Assembly (NCBI RefSeq): GCF_000006405.1
Contig: NW_003202922.1
Coordinates: 28,837-92,836 of the forward strand
Origin: Perkinsus marinus ATCC 50983
Lineage: Eukaryota > Perkinsozoa > Perkinsida > Perkinsidae
DNA length: 64,000 nt
Direction: 5' to 3'
Shown piece after piece: positions 27,463 to 37,901 of the stretch. The translations under genes and the position numbers were made by a program. Every line of letters begins with the position of its first letter. Position 1 is the stretch's first letter. Under the pieces are notes generated by a model. That model was given only the letters and a program-made list of their open reading frames with translations, had not been told where the DNA came from and did not search any database.

Positions 27463-28034
27463 AGCCTTCATATTGATGAGCAATATAAGGATTGCAAATA
27501 CGGCAACATAGCTGACTGTTGGTCGATGGTCGGCAGTGTGGCGGCCAACAGGTTCACCCCTAAGGACTCAGTAGGAACCCTCAAGCTGTCTTGTCATGTG
27601 AATGTATACTACTCTATTATACTTATGTACCCTACTACCCGATACGGCTCATGAAGAGATGCTTTCATCGCGGTTCAGGTGCATTGGCAAACCAACTTGC
27701 GTTCGGACGTAGCCGAGCTGGGGAAGGTTCGTCGATAGCTTTTGAGGGGTCCTCATGGGGGTGCCTTTAGAGCCCTTGCTGGCGACGGTATCATCAGCGA
27801 TCGGCTGTTAGCTTTGATCGTATAAAAGAGAACAGTATTCGGGAGGACCGAAATGACGGGCGGCAGGTGAGTCTGGAGGGGAGGTAGAAGGCAGTAGGAT
27901 GGTGCGGCGTTGTAGGAGACGACCCCCATTGACCGGGTGCCGGACAGGCGGTCGGGCGCACTGCCGATACGCCATCTTAGAGAGGACCTTCCTTACGACT
28001 CAACACGGTAGTAGTAGTGGTGGCAGGGTGGGAA

Positions 28035-28172
28035 TAGGCACATCGTCAACTACATGTAGAAGTTTTTACTGGTTTCTGTACACTTCCATCGTAACTCGTA
28101 TATGAATTCTTCTATAATTGGTATAGAAACTCTTGAGAACAGCTGAGGAAATCAAACATATATTCCAACACT
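28035..28172. repeat. MITE-1 copy
   Basis: Shares 'gcacatcgtcaactacatgt', 'tataattggtatagaaactc', 'agctgaggaaatcaaac' and the end ATATATTCCAACACTG. Confidence 0.8.
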
Positions 28173-28198
28173 GAGGAAATAATAATAATGGTTGTGGT

Positions 28199-28601
28199 TG
28201 GGTCGACCTACGAGGGCTGGGTAGGTATCCCGGCTGTGAAGGGACAGTACTGCAGAATTGGAGGCATCTTGTGCATCCTGGCAAGACTCGCACTATGCTG
28301 CGGCATGAGACTACTTTACGGGGCATGTCCGACAGTCGCTCGGAGGAGTGCCTGGTGGACTTTCTGGGCAAGAAACGATGGAACTTTGCCAGGACGCGAG
28401 ATGGTATAACAAAAATCGACCCAAGGTTGAAGTAAGTGTCTTTACTAGGGGTATGTGGTAGAATATGTGACGATAGGGATAATGAATTGGTATTTTATAT
28501 TGTATAGTAAGCACTATGCATGGGCTTTGGGTGGGATAGGGTGTTCCTGTTCAGTGTTGGTTGGTCAAGCAGGTGAGCGTGCTGTATTTTTCCGAGATTA
28601 A
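28199..28601 (+). CDS. Possible small gene, unrecognised
   Basis: An open stretch encodes WRHLVHPGKTRTMLRHETTL, SEECLVDFLGKKRWNF and ITKIDPRL. It may splice from a GTAAGT donor at 28430 to an acceptor at 28507, giving NKHYAWALGGIG and a stop at 28599-28601. It resembles a conserved basic protein such as a mitochondrial ribosomal component, but I cannot name it. Confidence 0.3.
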
Positions 28602-28870
28602 TGATAATGAACAGCTGGTCGCTATCGCAGTCTCGGAGGTTTACTTTTATCACCTCACATGCTCATAGCAATGTTTACAATAGAGTTCCACCCGTTTTAC
28701 GCGAAGTGGCGTAAAACTCGGTGAAAAACGCGATATTCGCGGTGATATGCAGTTGTCGTGAAATGTATTTTTCATATCACTAGGGTGAAACTCCATTGTT
28801 TATGCGATCCAGTTTCAGAGCGATTCTTATTATTCTCGAGGAAATTTTGCACATTTGCATATCAAATTGA
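28600..28870. repeat. Dispersed repeat C, copy carrying a MITE-2
   Basis: Matches 11820-11970 on both sides of the MITE-2 at 28678-28798 (left: gtcgctatcgc, cctcacatgctcatagcaatg; right: tgtttatgcgatccagtttc). Confidence 0.65.
28678..28798. repeat. MITE-2 copy with flanking TTTA repeats
   Basis: Ends CAATAGAGTTCCACCC and GGGTGAAACTCCATTG, each next to TTTA. The paralogous site near 11905 lacks the element. Confidence 0.92.
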
Positions 28871-29431
28871 CAAGCACTGAACTATGGGGAAGTGAGGGCC
28901 TCTTGTAGGTATCTTTCAACCCATAGGATCCAAGCTGAACCTCGGGACGCTCCTCTGTCTAGAACACGCCGTTTGGGCGGCCCTATTCTTATCAACAACG
29001 ATGTGCCGGTATGACTTTTATCGAGAGTACTGTTGTGCTGGTGGTTTTTTCACGCGCCACGAAATTGAGATTCAGCGATTGCTGATGCATGGCTACAGTC
29101 TTCTGCATAAAGGGCTGTGAACATTGACTTGAGTAGAAGATCGTCTCACGCTCCATCGCGACTGCGAGCCAGCGGTGTAAGGGTGTCGGCCTATAAGAGG
29201 CCTCCTGAGCGGGCAGTGAATTCGACTAGCGGTAGGGGGTGGGTGGAGACGCCGAATCTTGTGTGATGTAGGAGTGCTTAGATGGGCCTTCTAGTGAGGA
29301 TGGCGCCGCTGAGGAGAAGAGGGCTTCTAGGAGGTTACAGAGGCTGCAGGGGCTTACCCTACCTATCAAGTCTAGTGAGGCGGCGCCGTGCCTTGGACTG
29401 AAATCAGAAGGGGTGCTTAGGTGCTCGCCAC
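28871..29431. other. Upstream region of the K+ channel gene
   Basis: An open frame around 29280-29400 (DGPSSEDGAAEEKRASRRL, then LQGLTLPIKSSEAAPCLG) may be the channel's N-terminal cytosolic exon, but the join to the S1 exon is not clear. One copy of the AATTTCGTGGCGCG motif lies at 29050-29067. Confidence 0.4.
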
Positions 29432-31206
29432 ATGGTGTATGCTCATCTAGAGGAGCCCTCCTTGCACTGGATAACCCTTAATGTCTATCGCTTGTACAAC
29501 ATCCTCATTGTCATCAGCGTTATAACTTCGGTACGACTTGTCGTATGGCGCGTCGGTGTTGGTGATTCCTGTTGCCGGACTAGGGTGGGCTTGGTTCCTC
29601 TGAGTTCTTGGAAAATGAGTGATCCCGTTTTATATGCAATACTATACACTGTTTAGGTGCTGGTCACTTTGCCTGTTCCCGATACGTTGGCCTACGACAC
29701 TCGGGATGGCTTGGAGGTTGCCGAGACAGTCTTCAACGTTATCTTCCTCTTGGAGATAGTGGTGAGTGCCAAGCACTCGGCGTGGTGTTCACTAGACCCC
29801 TCCGGAGCTCCAGAAGCGCTCCCAGGATTGGATCTCACATGTGGAACTCAATCCTGGGAGCGCTATTGAAATTCAGAAAGAGTCTAGTGAACACCCCGAC
29901 TGTTGTGGACATGGGAAATGACCTTCTGTGCTACTCAGCTGCGCTTGGCGACGTCTCCTCATCTCCTCCGAGCCCTTTGGGAACCGTAGTGAAAGACTGC
30001 GAGTTCCTCGATCGGAGCGATCAGAGCCAGATACAACGCGCTGGACATGATCGTCGTATTGCCGTACGTCCCAGTGTGGGTGGGCATCGACAGGGCCGAT
30101 AATGAGATCGTCAAGCTCATCCTCTACCTTGTGAGTCCTGCTGTGTGTATATAGAGTTACCCCTTGATCAGGTGCCGGCCATGCGAATGCTGAAACTGAC
30201 GCGTTACAGCACTGGCTGGCGACTTCTGGTCATCAGCCTGTCCCTCAGCATGGATGCTCTCAGGGTAGGCCTTCCCAGCTCGATAAGATTCTATTTCGGC
30301 TCTTGTGTAACCAGCCATGAGGTTTTGAATATTCCTTTGGAAGGAAACGAGCAAACTAATCTGTGGCGGTTGAGAAAAGCGCGCGCCCTACTCGCCCTCT
30401 CCTTAGGTGCCCATGCTGATGTTGATATTCCTGGTGACATGGTTTGCCTCGATCATATACTGGGTGGAAGACGTTACCTTGCCCGACACAGCCCGACCTG
30501 CTGCTGCCTTCGCCTCTCTCCCTCATGCCATGTGGTTTTCTATAGTCACCATCAGTGAGATCTCGCTCGCCCTAATGACCACGGTTCGATTATCATGTTA
30601 GGTACTGTGGGATATGGTGATACGGCTCCGGCAACTGATGGAGGTACTGGCTGGCAACAGCGTCACGCGCCACGAAATTATGGTCGTTAGGCCGGGCCAT
30701 CTCAGCCTTGCTCATCATAGTCGGCGCCTCCTACATGGCCCTGCCGTTGAACATCGTCGGGTCAACCTTTTGGGATGTGTGGACCGACCGGTAGGACCAG
30801 CTATGGGCAGGGGACCTGGTGATGGCATACGGGTTAGCGACAAGCTCCTCATCATTGACAAGATCCAGCAGAGGCTCTCAAGGAGGCGAATAACGCGAGA
30901 TCGACTTTACGAGGTTAGTCGTGGTGTTAGATGATTTCAGCATGAGAGTGTGAACAGGTATTCGCGACTATGGACGAGGATGGTTCGGGTGTCATTGACA
31001 TTACTGAGTTCGAGCACATGCTGAATCGCCACTTTAGGCTGGGCATGCCGACTCACAGCATTCTGCGTCTGTTCCGGTAGGTTGTAGCCGTTCTGTAGAA
31101 GTAGTTTGTTTTTGTCAGTACCATTGACGCTGATGGGGAAGGGAAGATATCATTTGATGAGTTTTGCAGCTGCCTGTTTCCCGAGCTGGTCAATCCTGAG
31201 ATGTAA
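29432..31206 (+). CDS. Voltage-gated-type K+ channel with two C-terminal EF-hands
   Basis: Six-helix K+ channel, plasma or internal membrane. Exons: 29432-29530, 29657-29761, 29939-29985, 30025-30130, 30172-30264, 30407-30554, 30602-30643, 30691-30790, 30838-30913, 30958-31076 and 31119-31206. S1 is YNILIVISVITSVLVTLP; S2 FNVIFLLEIV; LWEPARYNALDMIVVLPY is S3; RMLKLTRYSTGWRLL is an S4 with few positive charges. S5 is MLMLIFLVTWFASIIYW, the pore reads TISTVGYGD (K+ selectivity filter) and S6 is ALLIIVGASYMALPLNIVGS. The C-terminus has two EF-hand loops, MDEDGSGVIDITEFE and IDADGEGKISFDEF, suggesting Ca2+ regulation. The upstream N-terminus is uncertain. Confidence 0.9.
29784..29895. repeat. Fold-back sequence inside a K+ channel intron
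   Basis: Outer arms 29784-29797 and 29882-29895 are perfect inverted repeats (ggtgttcactagac). Inner arms 29815-29830 and 29849-29864 are also perfect (AGCGCTCCCAGGATTG). The whole structure lies within intron 29762-29938. Confidence 0.95.
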
Positions 31207-31302
31207 GGCATTAGTGATAGCATCCTCTGTCTGTGGGAAATTCCTACAGCTGTCCGCTATAGCGCTGGGAGGAAACATAATTGGAAACCGTTGTGGGGTT
31301 CG

Positions 31303-31467
31303 CATCTTTTTCTTTTTCTTTTTCTTTTTTTTTTTCTTTTCCTTTTTATCTTTATTTTTTTTTAGTTTTCTTTTGCTTTTTCTTTTTCTTTTTCTTTTTC
31401 TTTTTCTTTTTCTTTTTCTTTTTCTTTTTCTTTTTCTTTTTCTTTTTCTTTTTCTTTTTTTTCTTCT
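31303..31467 (+). repeat. (CTTTTT)n hexanucleotide tract
   Basis: About 25 CTTTTT units, interrupted near 31330-31370, just 3' of the K+ channel stop. Phe- and Lys-Arg-rich frames here are artefacts. Confidence 0.97.
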
Positions 31468-31613
31468 TGCACAGCACCCCTTCGACCAGGCGAGTAGTAC
31501 CTGGTATAGGGGTATAGCTGCAGGTTCAGTTAGTGCCTGAGCCCTGGTATCAACCAGTGTGATCCGCGGCAGACAGTTCGAAAAGCTTCGCATCTCAGCA
31601 GAGTATGTGCCTT

Positions 31614-31713
31614 ATTACACCCGTTTTACGCGAAGTGGCGTAAAACTCTGTGAAAAACGCGATATTCGTGAGATATGTTTTTCACTAGTGTTTTTCATAT
31701 AGAGGGTGAAAAT
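31614..31713. repeat. MITE-2 copy, ends worn
   Basis: CACCCGTTTTACGCGAAGTG and 'aaaacgcgatattcg', then 'gtgtttttcatatagagggt'. The outermost TIR bases are lost on both sides. Confidence 0.85.
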
Positions 31714-31747
31714 CAATTAATACTGCTGATGTACACGCTCTCGAGGA

Positions 31748-31905
31748 GTGTTGGGATATATGGTCGCTCTCTTCAGCTCAGGAGTTTCCTCACTGATTAT
31801 AGGAGTTTATATACGAATTAGAGGAGAAGTGCACAGAAACCAATAAGAATTCCCTCGAAATTTTCACACATGCAGCTGAGCATGTGCATATTTTTTCCCA
31901 CTGCT
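31748..31905. repeat. MITE-1 copy
   Basis: Starts GTGTTGGGATATATGGTCGC and ends GTGCATATTTTTTCCCACTG. 'aggagtttatatacgaat' and 'cacagaaaccaataagaat' are internal. Confidence 0.88.
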
Positions 31906-32055
31906 CCTGGGACTGCTGGCCCCCACTTATCCCCTTGTCAGGTCCTTCCCAACTAGGGCGTCGATTTCCCGCAATCACCGGGGTAGTGTCTGTCACCTCC
32001 ACTTTGATTAACCTGTTTTCTCAGCATCCTATGCCAGCAGTGGAAGAGCCTCTGT

Positions 32056-34543
32056 GATGCGGGTGGTTCCTGATGATGATTTCGACCCGCTAGAAGCCGA
32101 GATAGAGGCATCGAAAGCTGGTAAGTCGACAGTCACCATTCGCTGGCTATTCTTCGATCAGGTGCGGCTAGGGTCGGTCCTTCTGAAGGGCAGTACTTGA
32201 GGGAACTGGAAGATACCAAGGCGGCGGAGACAGCTCACTATGCGGCTGTCCTTGCTCGGGTAGGGTGGACCGGAAGACTGGACTTAGCTGTGCTGAAGTG
32301 CTGGTTGACGCAGCTTAGCCGTTTCGAGCGAGAATTGGAGTCGACCCGACGGGATATGAGAAGGATAGCCGAGGTTGTTGAGGGGATAGCTGAGAGCCTG
32401 AGGGTAAGCAACAGCTGCGAGTGGCACTTGCTGTAGAGGATGCGAAATGATGGGCACAGTCGGGGGCGCTTGGGGTTAACGGCGTCTCGGGAAGGTCTTG
32501 CTAGTACTACCTATCTCCGTGTTGGGTAATTAAATACAGTAGTTGAGTAATGTAGTCTTCAGAAATGGCAGTTTTGATACACGAAATTGGGCCGCTTAGG
32601 CTCAATAGTGCCCACTCTATATGAATGCCCTGGCGCTTGAGTCTTGTGTCGTCTTTAGGGAAGAGACCACCGCGGGGGCGCCGTCCATACTGACGATCCT
32701 GTCAACGTCGAGGATGTCATATTCCAGCAGCGAGTGGGATACCTTCCCTATGGAAGGTAGTGTTCGACTTGCCATTGCTCAGGTTTGACGACCCGGCTTC
32801 CCAGCGCTACTCTTTCCAAGTCATCTGCATGCATGCTACCTCTTGTCACTATTACTTTGACTATCGTCTTGTCGACATTTTTTGTCTTTGCCGAGGCCAG
32901 CTGTTGTCACTATTATAGTGTTATCATTTTCGTCCATGCTCCCCGAAACCAGTCCGATGTTGCCGCCTTCCACCTCCCGGGCAAGTCTAACCCAGCACGA
33001 CGCCCGTGGCTCTGTACTAGGTGCCGCTGCTCCATCAGTGCTGGCAGCGGAGCCTGGAACGGTAAGGCTGGTTTTGGTCACTCGGTAGTGGATATCTCAG
33101 CAGGCGATTACCGGAAGTGGTGACAACAGGCAGGATCGAAGAGTGAGGTGTCACCATTACGTAGCGATCATTGTTGCTATTGTCAGTTTTCGGTTTACGC
33201 CCCGAAGGCCGTCAACGTCCCGCCGAGTCAGGGCGGTCCATCCGCGACGTTCTCGCTACCGTCACCGCTCTTAATGCAGCATTTCTTGCCGCAGCCTCAA
33301 GCTAGTGGGGGCATGTATAAAGTGCAAGTAACAGACATAGGAGCTTTCCAGACGAGAATAAGCCTTTCAGAGCTTTTCCACCACTCTTCAGCGGGCTTCC
33401 AGTTCCACCGCGGCGTTGCTAGCTGGAGGGGTCTCTACTGAGGGAAGCACTCCAGGTAGCGGTAGTGTATAGACTGGGCCGCGACGTGATTGCTGTTGTT
33501 CAGGTCTCCACACTTACGCTCAGAGGCTGCAGACCCCAGAGGACACCCCTAGATTGTCCATCACATCGCTTCCAATGCAAGGTGTCTAGGCACTAGTCTG
33601 GGAGGCACTGCATTCTATAGAGGTCGTTTTGTCAGGTATGAACTCCCTGTCTGACCTGCTGCTTTGCACTGCTCGAGGACCACCTGCTCCTAGCTTGGCG
33701 GGACCACCGCCTCCGGCAACATCTACTGTCGTGGCGAGAGGGGGAGGGGCTTCAATGTCGTACCCGGTAGGGCCCTCTCCGATTAGTCATTTAGCGTATC
33801 TGCTCCTGTTCAGGTGAGGCGACTAAGTACGGAGCAGCTAGAAGCCGCAAGAGGCGATCCCAGGGTGGCATCGTTGAGTTGCCATCCTTGTCGTGTATGG
33901 GGTTGTTGTGCTCTAGGTAGCGCTAGTGGCGCGTAGAGCTCAGAAAGCTGCAGGAAGGGAAGGAGCGCCTGTGCTCCAGGGGGAACCGATTGAGGCCTGC
34001 AGTAAGGTGCTCGACACTGCGTCTGCAAGCAACAACTACAATGCTAAGGAAATGGCTAGGGTCATGGTGAGTGTATATGGGGAGCTTTTGGATTCTGAAA
34101 ACGACTTGAGAATTTTCTTGAAAATGAAATTCGACGAGATCGGTTTTTTCCTGGCAGGAGGAGAATGCTAGTTTGAGGCGGAGAGTGAGCACGCTGGAGA
34201 GAAAGTTGGCGGACCTACAAGCTGAGCTCGAGGTTAAGGATCGTCTATTAGAAACAGCAAAGATCAGCACAAATGATGGAGATCAGACGGAGCGAAACAC
34301 ACCGAATCCAGCAAAATTATCCAACAGCTCCAAGCAGTGTAGGACAGCAGGGTCGGTCTGTCCTCTTCATTTTCTCGCGCGCCCGACTGTTAGTGTCGTG
34401 GGCGTGGAATTACTGACAAGCCGTGGATGCTTGGTGGCAGTCATGCGTGTAGGCATCGCCAACTTGTTGTATTCTCCTTAGAACCCATTGAGAAGGTTCT
34501 CGTGAAGAACGGAAGCCAAGTTGTCTCCTGTGGTCGGAGTTAG
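32056..34543 (+). CDS. Coiled-coil protein, unrecognised, many small exons
   Basis: Start candidate 32056 (MRVVPDDDFDPLEAEIEASK). Joined exons give YLRELEDTKAAETAHYAAVL, FERELESTRRDMRRIAEVVE (32314-32403) and VEDVIFQQRVGYLPYGR; a possible 26-nt intron (32757-32782) leads to FDDPASQRYSFQ. Ser/Pro/Thr-rich exons (33.1-33.8 kb) follow, and a second coiled coil LRRRVSTLERKLADLQAELE (about 34170-34230) with VKDRLLETAK. The last exon may read EPIEKVLVKNGSQVVS to a stop near 34543. The long heptad pattern fits a cytoskeletal or centrosomal scaffold, but the family is unknown. The outer limits and the number of genes here are uncertain. Confidence 0.5.
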
Positions 34544-34651
34544 TCCTCTATCATGTCTAGCCATGGTGAAGGAAGTCGTTGTCCTGTGGCAAGCGTGTAT
34601 GTGTCTGCTCACGCCTCGAGTTGGCTGTTTGTCAATACGTCGATGGTGGTG

Positions 34652-34820
34652 TTGGAGTATATGTTCGCTTTACTCAGCTGAGCTCAGGAGTTTTCTTCCT
34701 AATTGTAGGAGTTTATATACGAATTTAAGTGTAAATGTACAGAAACCAATAGGAGTTTCCCAATAATTCCCACCAACTGGAGCACACACACATAGTTGCT
34801 CTTGTGGGTATTTTCCCATT
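34652..34820. repeat. MITE-1 copy
   Basis: Starts GTGTTGGAGTATATGTTCGC, includes 'actcagctgagctcagga' and 'tgtacagaaaccaatagga', and ends with a worn 'gggtattttcccatt'. Confidence 0.88.
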
Positions 34821-35327
34821 CGTTCAGTAAAGGCGTTGTATCCTCAAATAGGACAGTAGTGGCGGAACGACATCATTGTATCCGTTTTCTCATGCAACGA
34901 GAATTGCTGCGAGCCCTGTGGCTTCGTATCACAACAAATCATACCATACGTGGACGTATGGTCAGCTCGGGCCGTTGGTTGTCGAATTTGATATTGTGCA
35001 CCGTAGTTGGACGATTCTGTCGTAGTCGACGACTTCGTTCAGTCCTAGGCTCCACCGGATCCTGGAGCTCCAATATTCCCTATTATACTCTCTTATTGCT
35101 ATTGGTGATCGTTAGTCCAAAGCCCTCGACGAAGTCTGAAATGAACGGCATTCAACTTTACTCGCTTGCTGGTTCACCCCGAACACTCTACCATACTTTT
35201 GTTGAATGTCTGTTGTCCAATAACATACATGGAACAACTTCGTTTTCTAATCTCGAACAGAAGCAGAATATTCCATGTACGTTACGGAGCTCGTTCGTTT
35301 GATATCATCCAGTTGGTCCTCCTTGCT
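34821..35327. other. Intergenic region before the dynein light chain
   Basis: A 168-codon plus frame begins inside the MITE-1 and has no domain, so it is not accepted. No other element seen. Confidence 0.5.
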
Positions 35328-36260
35328 ATGGTCCAGGAGATCACTTCGTTTGTCGGCATGGAGGACGTCACCACCGACTTGGTAAGCTGTAGAGGCTGCA
35401 TGGACACTTGAGGCTGCGGGCGTCAGTCGCGCTTCTGTAGATTCTTCAAGTCCTCAAGGCAACCATCAAGACTGATGATGAGTATGATGCTAAAAAGGCG
35501 CAGGAATGGGCAGATCAGATAGGGCTCAAAATAGTGTCCAAGCTGAAAGTAGGCATCAGACCGCACTCTGCCGTAGTTGACCCAAGAAAAGTCTTGGAAT
35601 ATGTGATCGCTTTTTTCAGCTAAGCTCAGGCGTTGGCTCGCTAATTATAGAAGTTTACATACAAATTCGGTAGATATGTACAGGAATCAATGAGGATCTC
35701 TAAAAAACTCCTCAAGGTTTTATATTGTCCTCAACACATGTAGTTGATCGTGTGCATATTTTACCATACGTCACAAGAATGGCACATTGCCTATTCGGAC
35801 GATAAAGTAGCTCTGGTCACAATTGCTGATGGGCGTTGTTGTCCGTACAAATGTGCTTTCAGGAAGCGAGCGACAACTTCAAATACGTAGTGTCTGTTAC
35901 AATTCAAGAGAAAGGTGCGGGGTAGGTCCCACTTACGGTGGTGGGCGACGCTGTATTATCCAAATTAGATTGCACCACTCGGCGACGTGCCACTGGGACT
36001 CCTCAGCTGATGGCTCCGTCACAGTAGGCCATAGCTTCCTCTGGTCCTGTCCAATTAATATTCACTTTTCAATATAAATAGATATAATAGTATATGAACA
36101 ATAATAAATAGGTTAACGTATAATGATACACCCATGGATACAGAATATAATATCGATATTAATTGATGTATTTATACACATAGTGGGCTCCTGATAGGTA
36201 CGCTGGGACCAATCCTTGAACATGGACGTGGTCATCACTGTATTCGCATTAGCTCTCTAA
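35328..36260 (+). CDS. Tctex1-type dynein light chain (DYNLT family)
   Basis: Cytoplasmic or axonemal dynein light chain. Five exons: 35328-35381, 35441-35548, 35863-35921, 35969-36022 and 36198-36260. The protein reads MVQEITSFVGMEDVTTDL, KKAQEWADQIGLKIVSKL, DNFKYVVSVTIQEKGAG, LHHSATCHWDSSADGSVTV and RWDQSLNMDVVITVFALAL. This matches the family core: FKYxVxxxIxQKxGAGLHxxxxxxWD, DGSxTVRWE and the hydrophobic C-terminal strand. About 112 aa, normal size. Intron 2 (314 nt) contains a MITE-1; intron 4 (175 nt) is AT-rich. Confidence 0.95.
35590..35785. repeat. MITE-1 copy in the dynein light chain intron
   Basis: Starts TTGGAATATGTGATCGCTTT and ends GTGTGCATATTTTACCATAC. It lies inside intron 35549-35862. 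Confidence 0.88.
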
Positions 36261-36398
36261 ACACACTGAAATTGTTGTGTTGCTGATAGTCGGGAATGGT
36301 CACTGAGATCCTCCGATGGTAGAAGACTGACAACACATCCTTTATTGCCTCGGAGTACTATCCGAAGCATGAGAGAACAAACCGCTAATGTGAACTGT

Positions 36399-37137
36399 TC
36401 ACGAGTCATCTATCGATCGCATGCACTTTGCATGTTGCATCCAAAAACTACCGTGGCGAAGTAATCTCTCATGCGGTTCTTTTCCAACTCGCTTATCTAC
36501 AGCCTGTAGACTACAGGCCAGCACGGTGGGCACGTCGCCATTCTGATTCTGGCAGGCCAATACGGTCTCTTTCGGAAACTCCATCCGTAAATTGAGCTTC
36601 GAATTGATGGGCTTCTGGAGCGGACATCGACGTCCCCTGTTCATATAGATAGACGCTGCAGTTGCCTTACACAGTTCCTCACGCGTATACGATGTTCACT
36701 CAACAGAATTGAATATTTCCTTCCGGATGCTGCGGCGCAGTCCTTGGCAACTACATAGTGGATCATAGCTAGTCCAACAGTTAAGTCTAATATTGAACTT
36801 GATCTACACTTCGGCAGACTGAGATCGAGATTAATCGAAGGCATCCCTTCAGAGGTTGTTGTGTGACTATTCTGATGGTCAGAAGAGGTATTCGAGGTAC
36901 TGACAACCGTCAAGCTACCTATGGTGAAACTATAGTCAATAAAAGGAGGCACAGCGTCGATATCCCACTAGCGTCGTTGTCTTGAATCGACTGACGCTCT
37001 AGGTGCAGCGGAGATGTGAAGGTCGATGACGATCCGGATGGATCTGATGGATGCCTACGAGGATCCTGAGAAACAACCCCACCGCGATCTCCTAGAGATA
37101 CTAGTCCAGACTTGTTCGAATGTCTAGGTCCCACCAT
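36399..37137 (-). CDS. Unrecognised gene on the minus strand
   Basis: Three overlapping minus frames may be exons of one gene. They are: Ser/Pro-rich start MVGPRHSNKSGLVSLGDRGG (37137); IDYSFTIGSLTVVSTSN and LTVGLAMIHYVVAKDCAAAS (about 36930-36740); and LRMEFPKETVLACQNQNGDV with VPTVLACSLQAVDKR (about 36600-36490). Frames change at a short direct repeat near 36970. No family recognised; it may be a decayed gene. Confidence 0.3.
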
Positions 37138-37901
37138 ACTGGATGCTCAGCGTGACAATAGACAACTTGTTAGATGTGATACGATGTAGCTATACGATGC
37201 TACGAAGATAACCAATCAGAACAGATCAGATCTATTCAAGTCCAGTCCACAGTTGAACTTGCAAATGGACTTCAACTCTGAGAGTCTTCTTCAGGGCTTT
37301 GCCTGACAACGGCAATAATCATATTATTAGCTTTATTGAAACACTGCGTCGACTCTTTCATGCGCACCGGTGTTTGTTTAGGTGCTCCTCGTGCTCCTTA
37401 TTGGGGTTTATGAGGTGCACCTTAAATTTAAGAGCATAAGGAGCATAAGGTACAACTGTAGTGAAAGCACCTCGCGTAAGGTGTAAGGCTCCTTGTCCCT
37501 TGCTCCTAAATCCAAGGTGCACCTTAAGGAGCATTTCTTGTGAAATAAGCCCCAGATGATACTGGGCGCGCGCGATATCAAAGTGCGCTGATGAAAATAA
37601 ATTGCACGGATAATGTTTCGCTTCGCTTTCCCGCCGTTCACAACTACGGCTCGCTGTTGCGCTTGAGGAATTGTTAGTGGGGAAAGATTGCAAGATTAAT
37701 GATCATGTGTTTGTTCATTGTAGTCCTCGGGGTAGTCGCGGGTAGGGTAGAAGTCAACATTAGAGTTACAATTTCGCTTCACATTGATCTATGCGACGGC
37801 ATCCCCTGCGATCTCCTAATACGCCTCGGAAAAATTCCAATCAAACAAGCGGAGCGACGCAGACACCCAAAAGAGGGCCCTGTGGTGGCAAGGGAGGGCG
37901 T
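37138..37901. other. Intergenic region with short inverted and direct repeats
   Basis: 37370-37560 contains several copies of AAGGTGCACCTTAA-like palindromes and 'aaggagcataagg' units. No supported gene. Confidence 0.5.

Noticed and set aside
31106-31593. Phe-rich (+) and Lys/Arg-rich (-) frames over 31.1-31.6 kb
   Set aside because: Artefacts of the CTTTTT tract. The true coding end of the K+ channel is the stop at 31204-31206.
34796-35302. 168-codon plus frame before the dynein light chain
   Set aside because: It begins within a MITE-1 copy and lacks any domain or splice-linked continuation.
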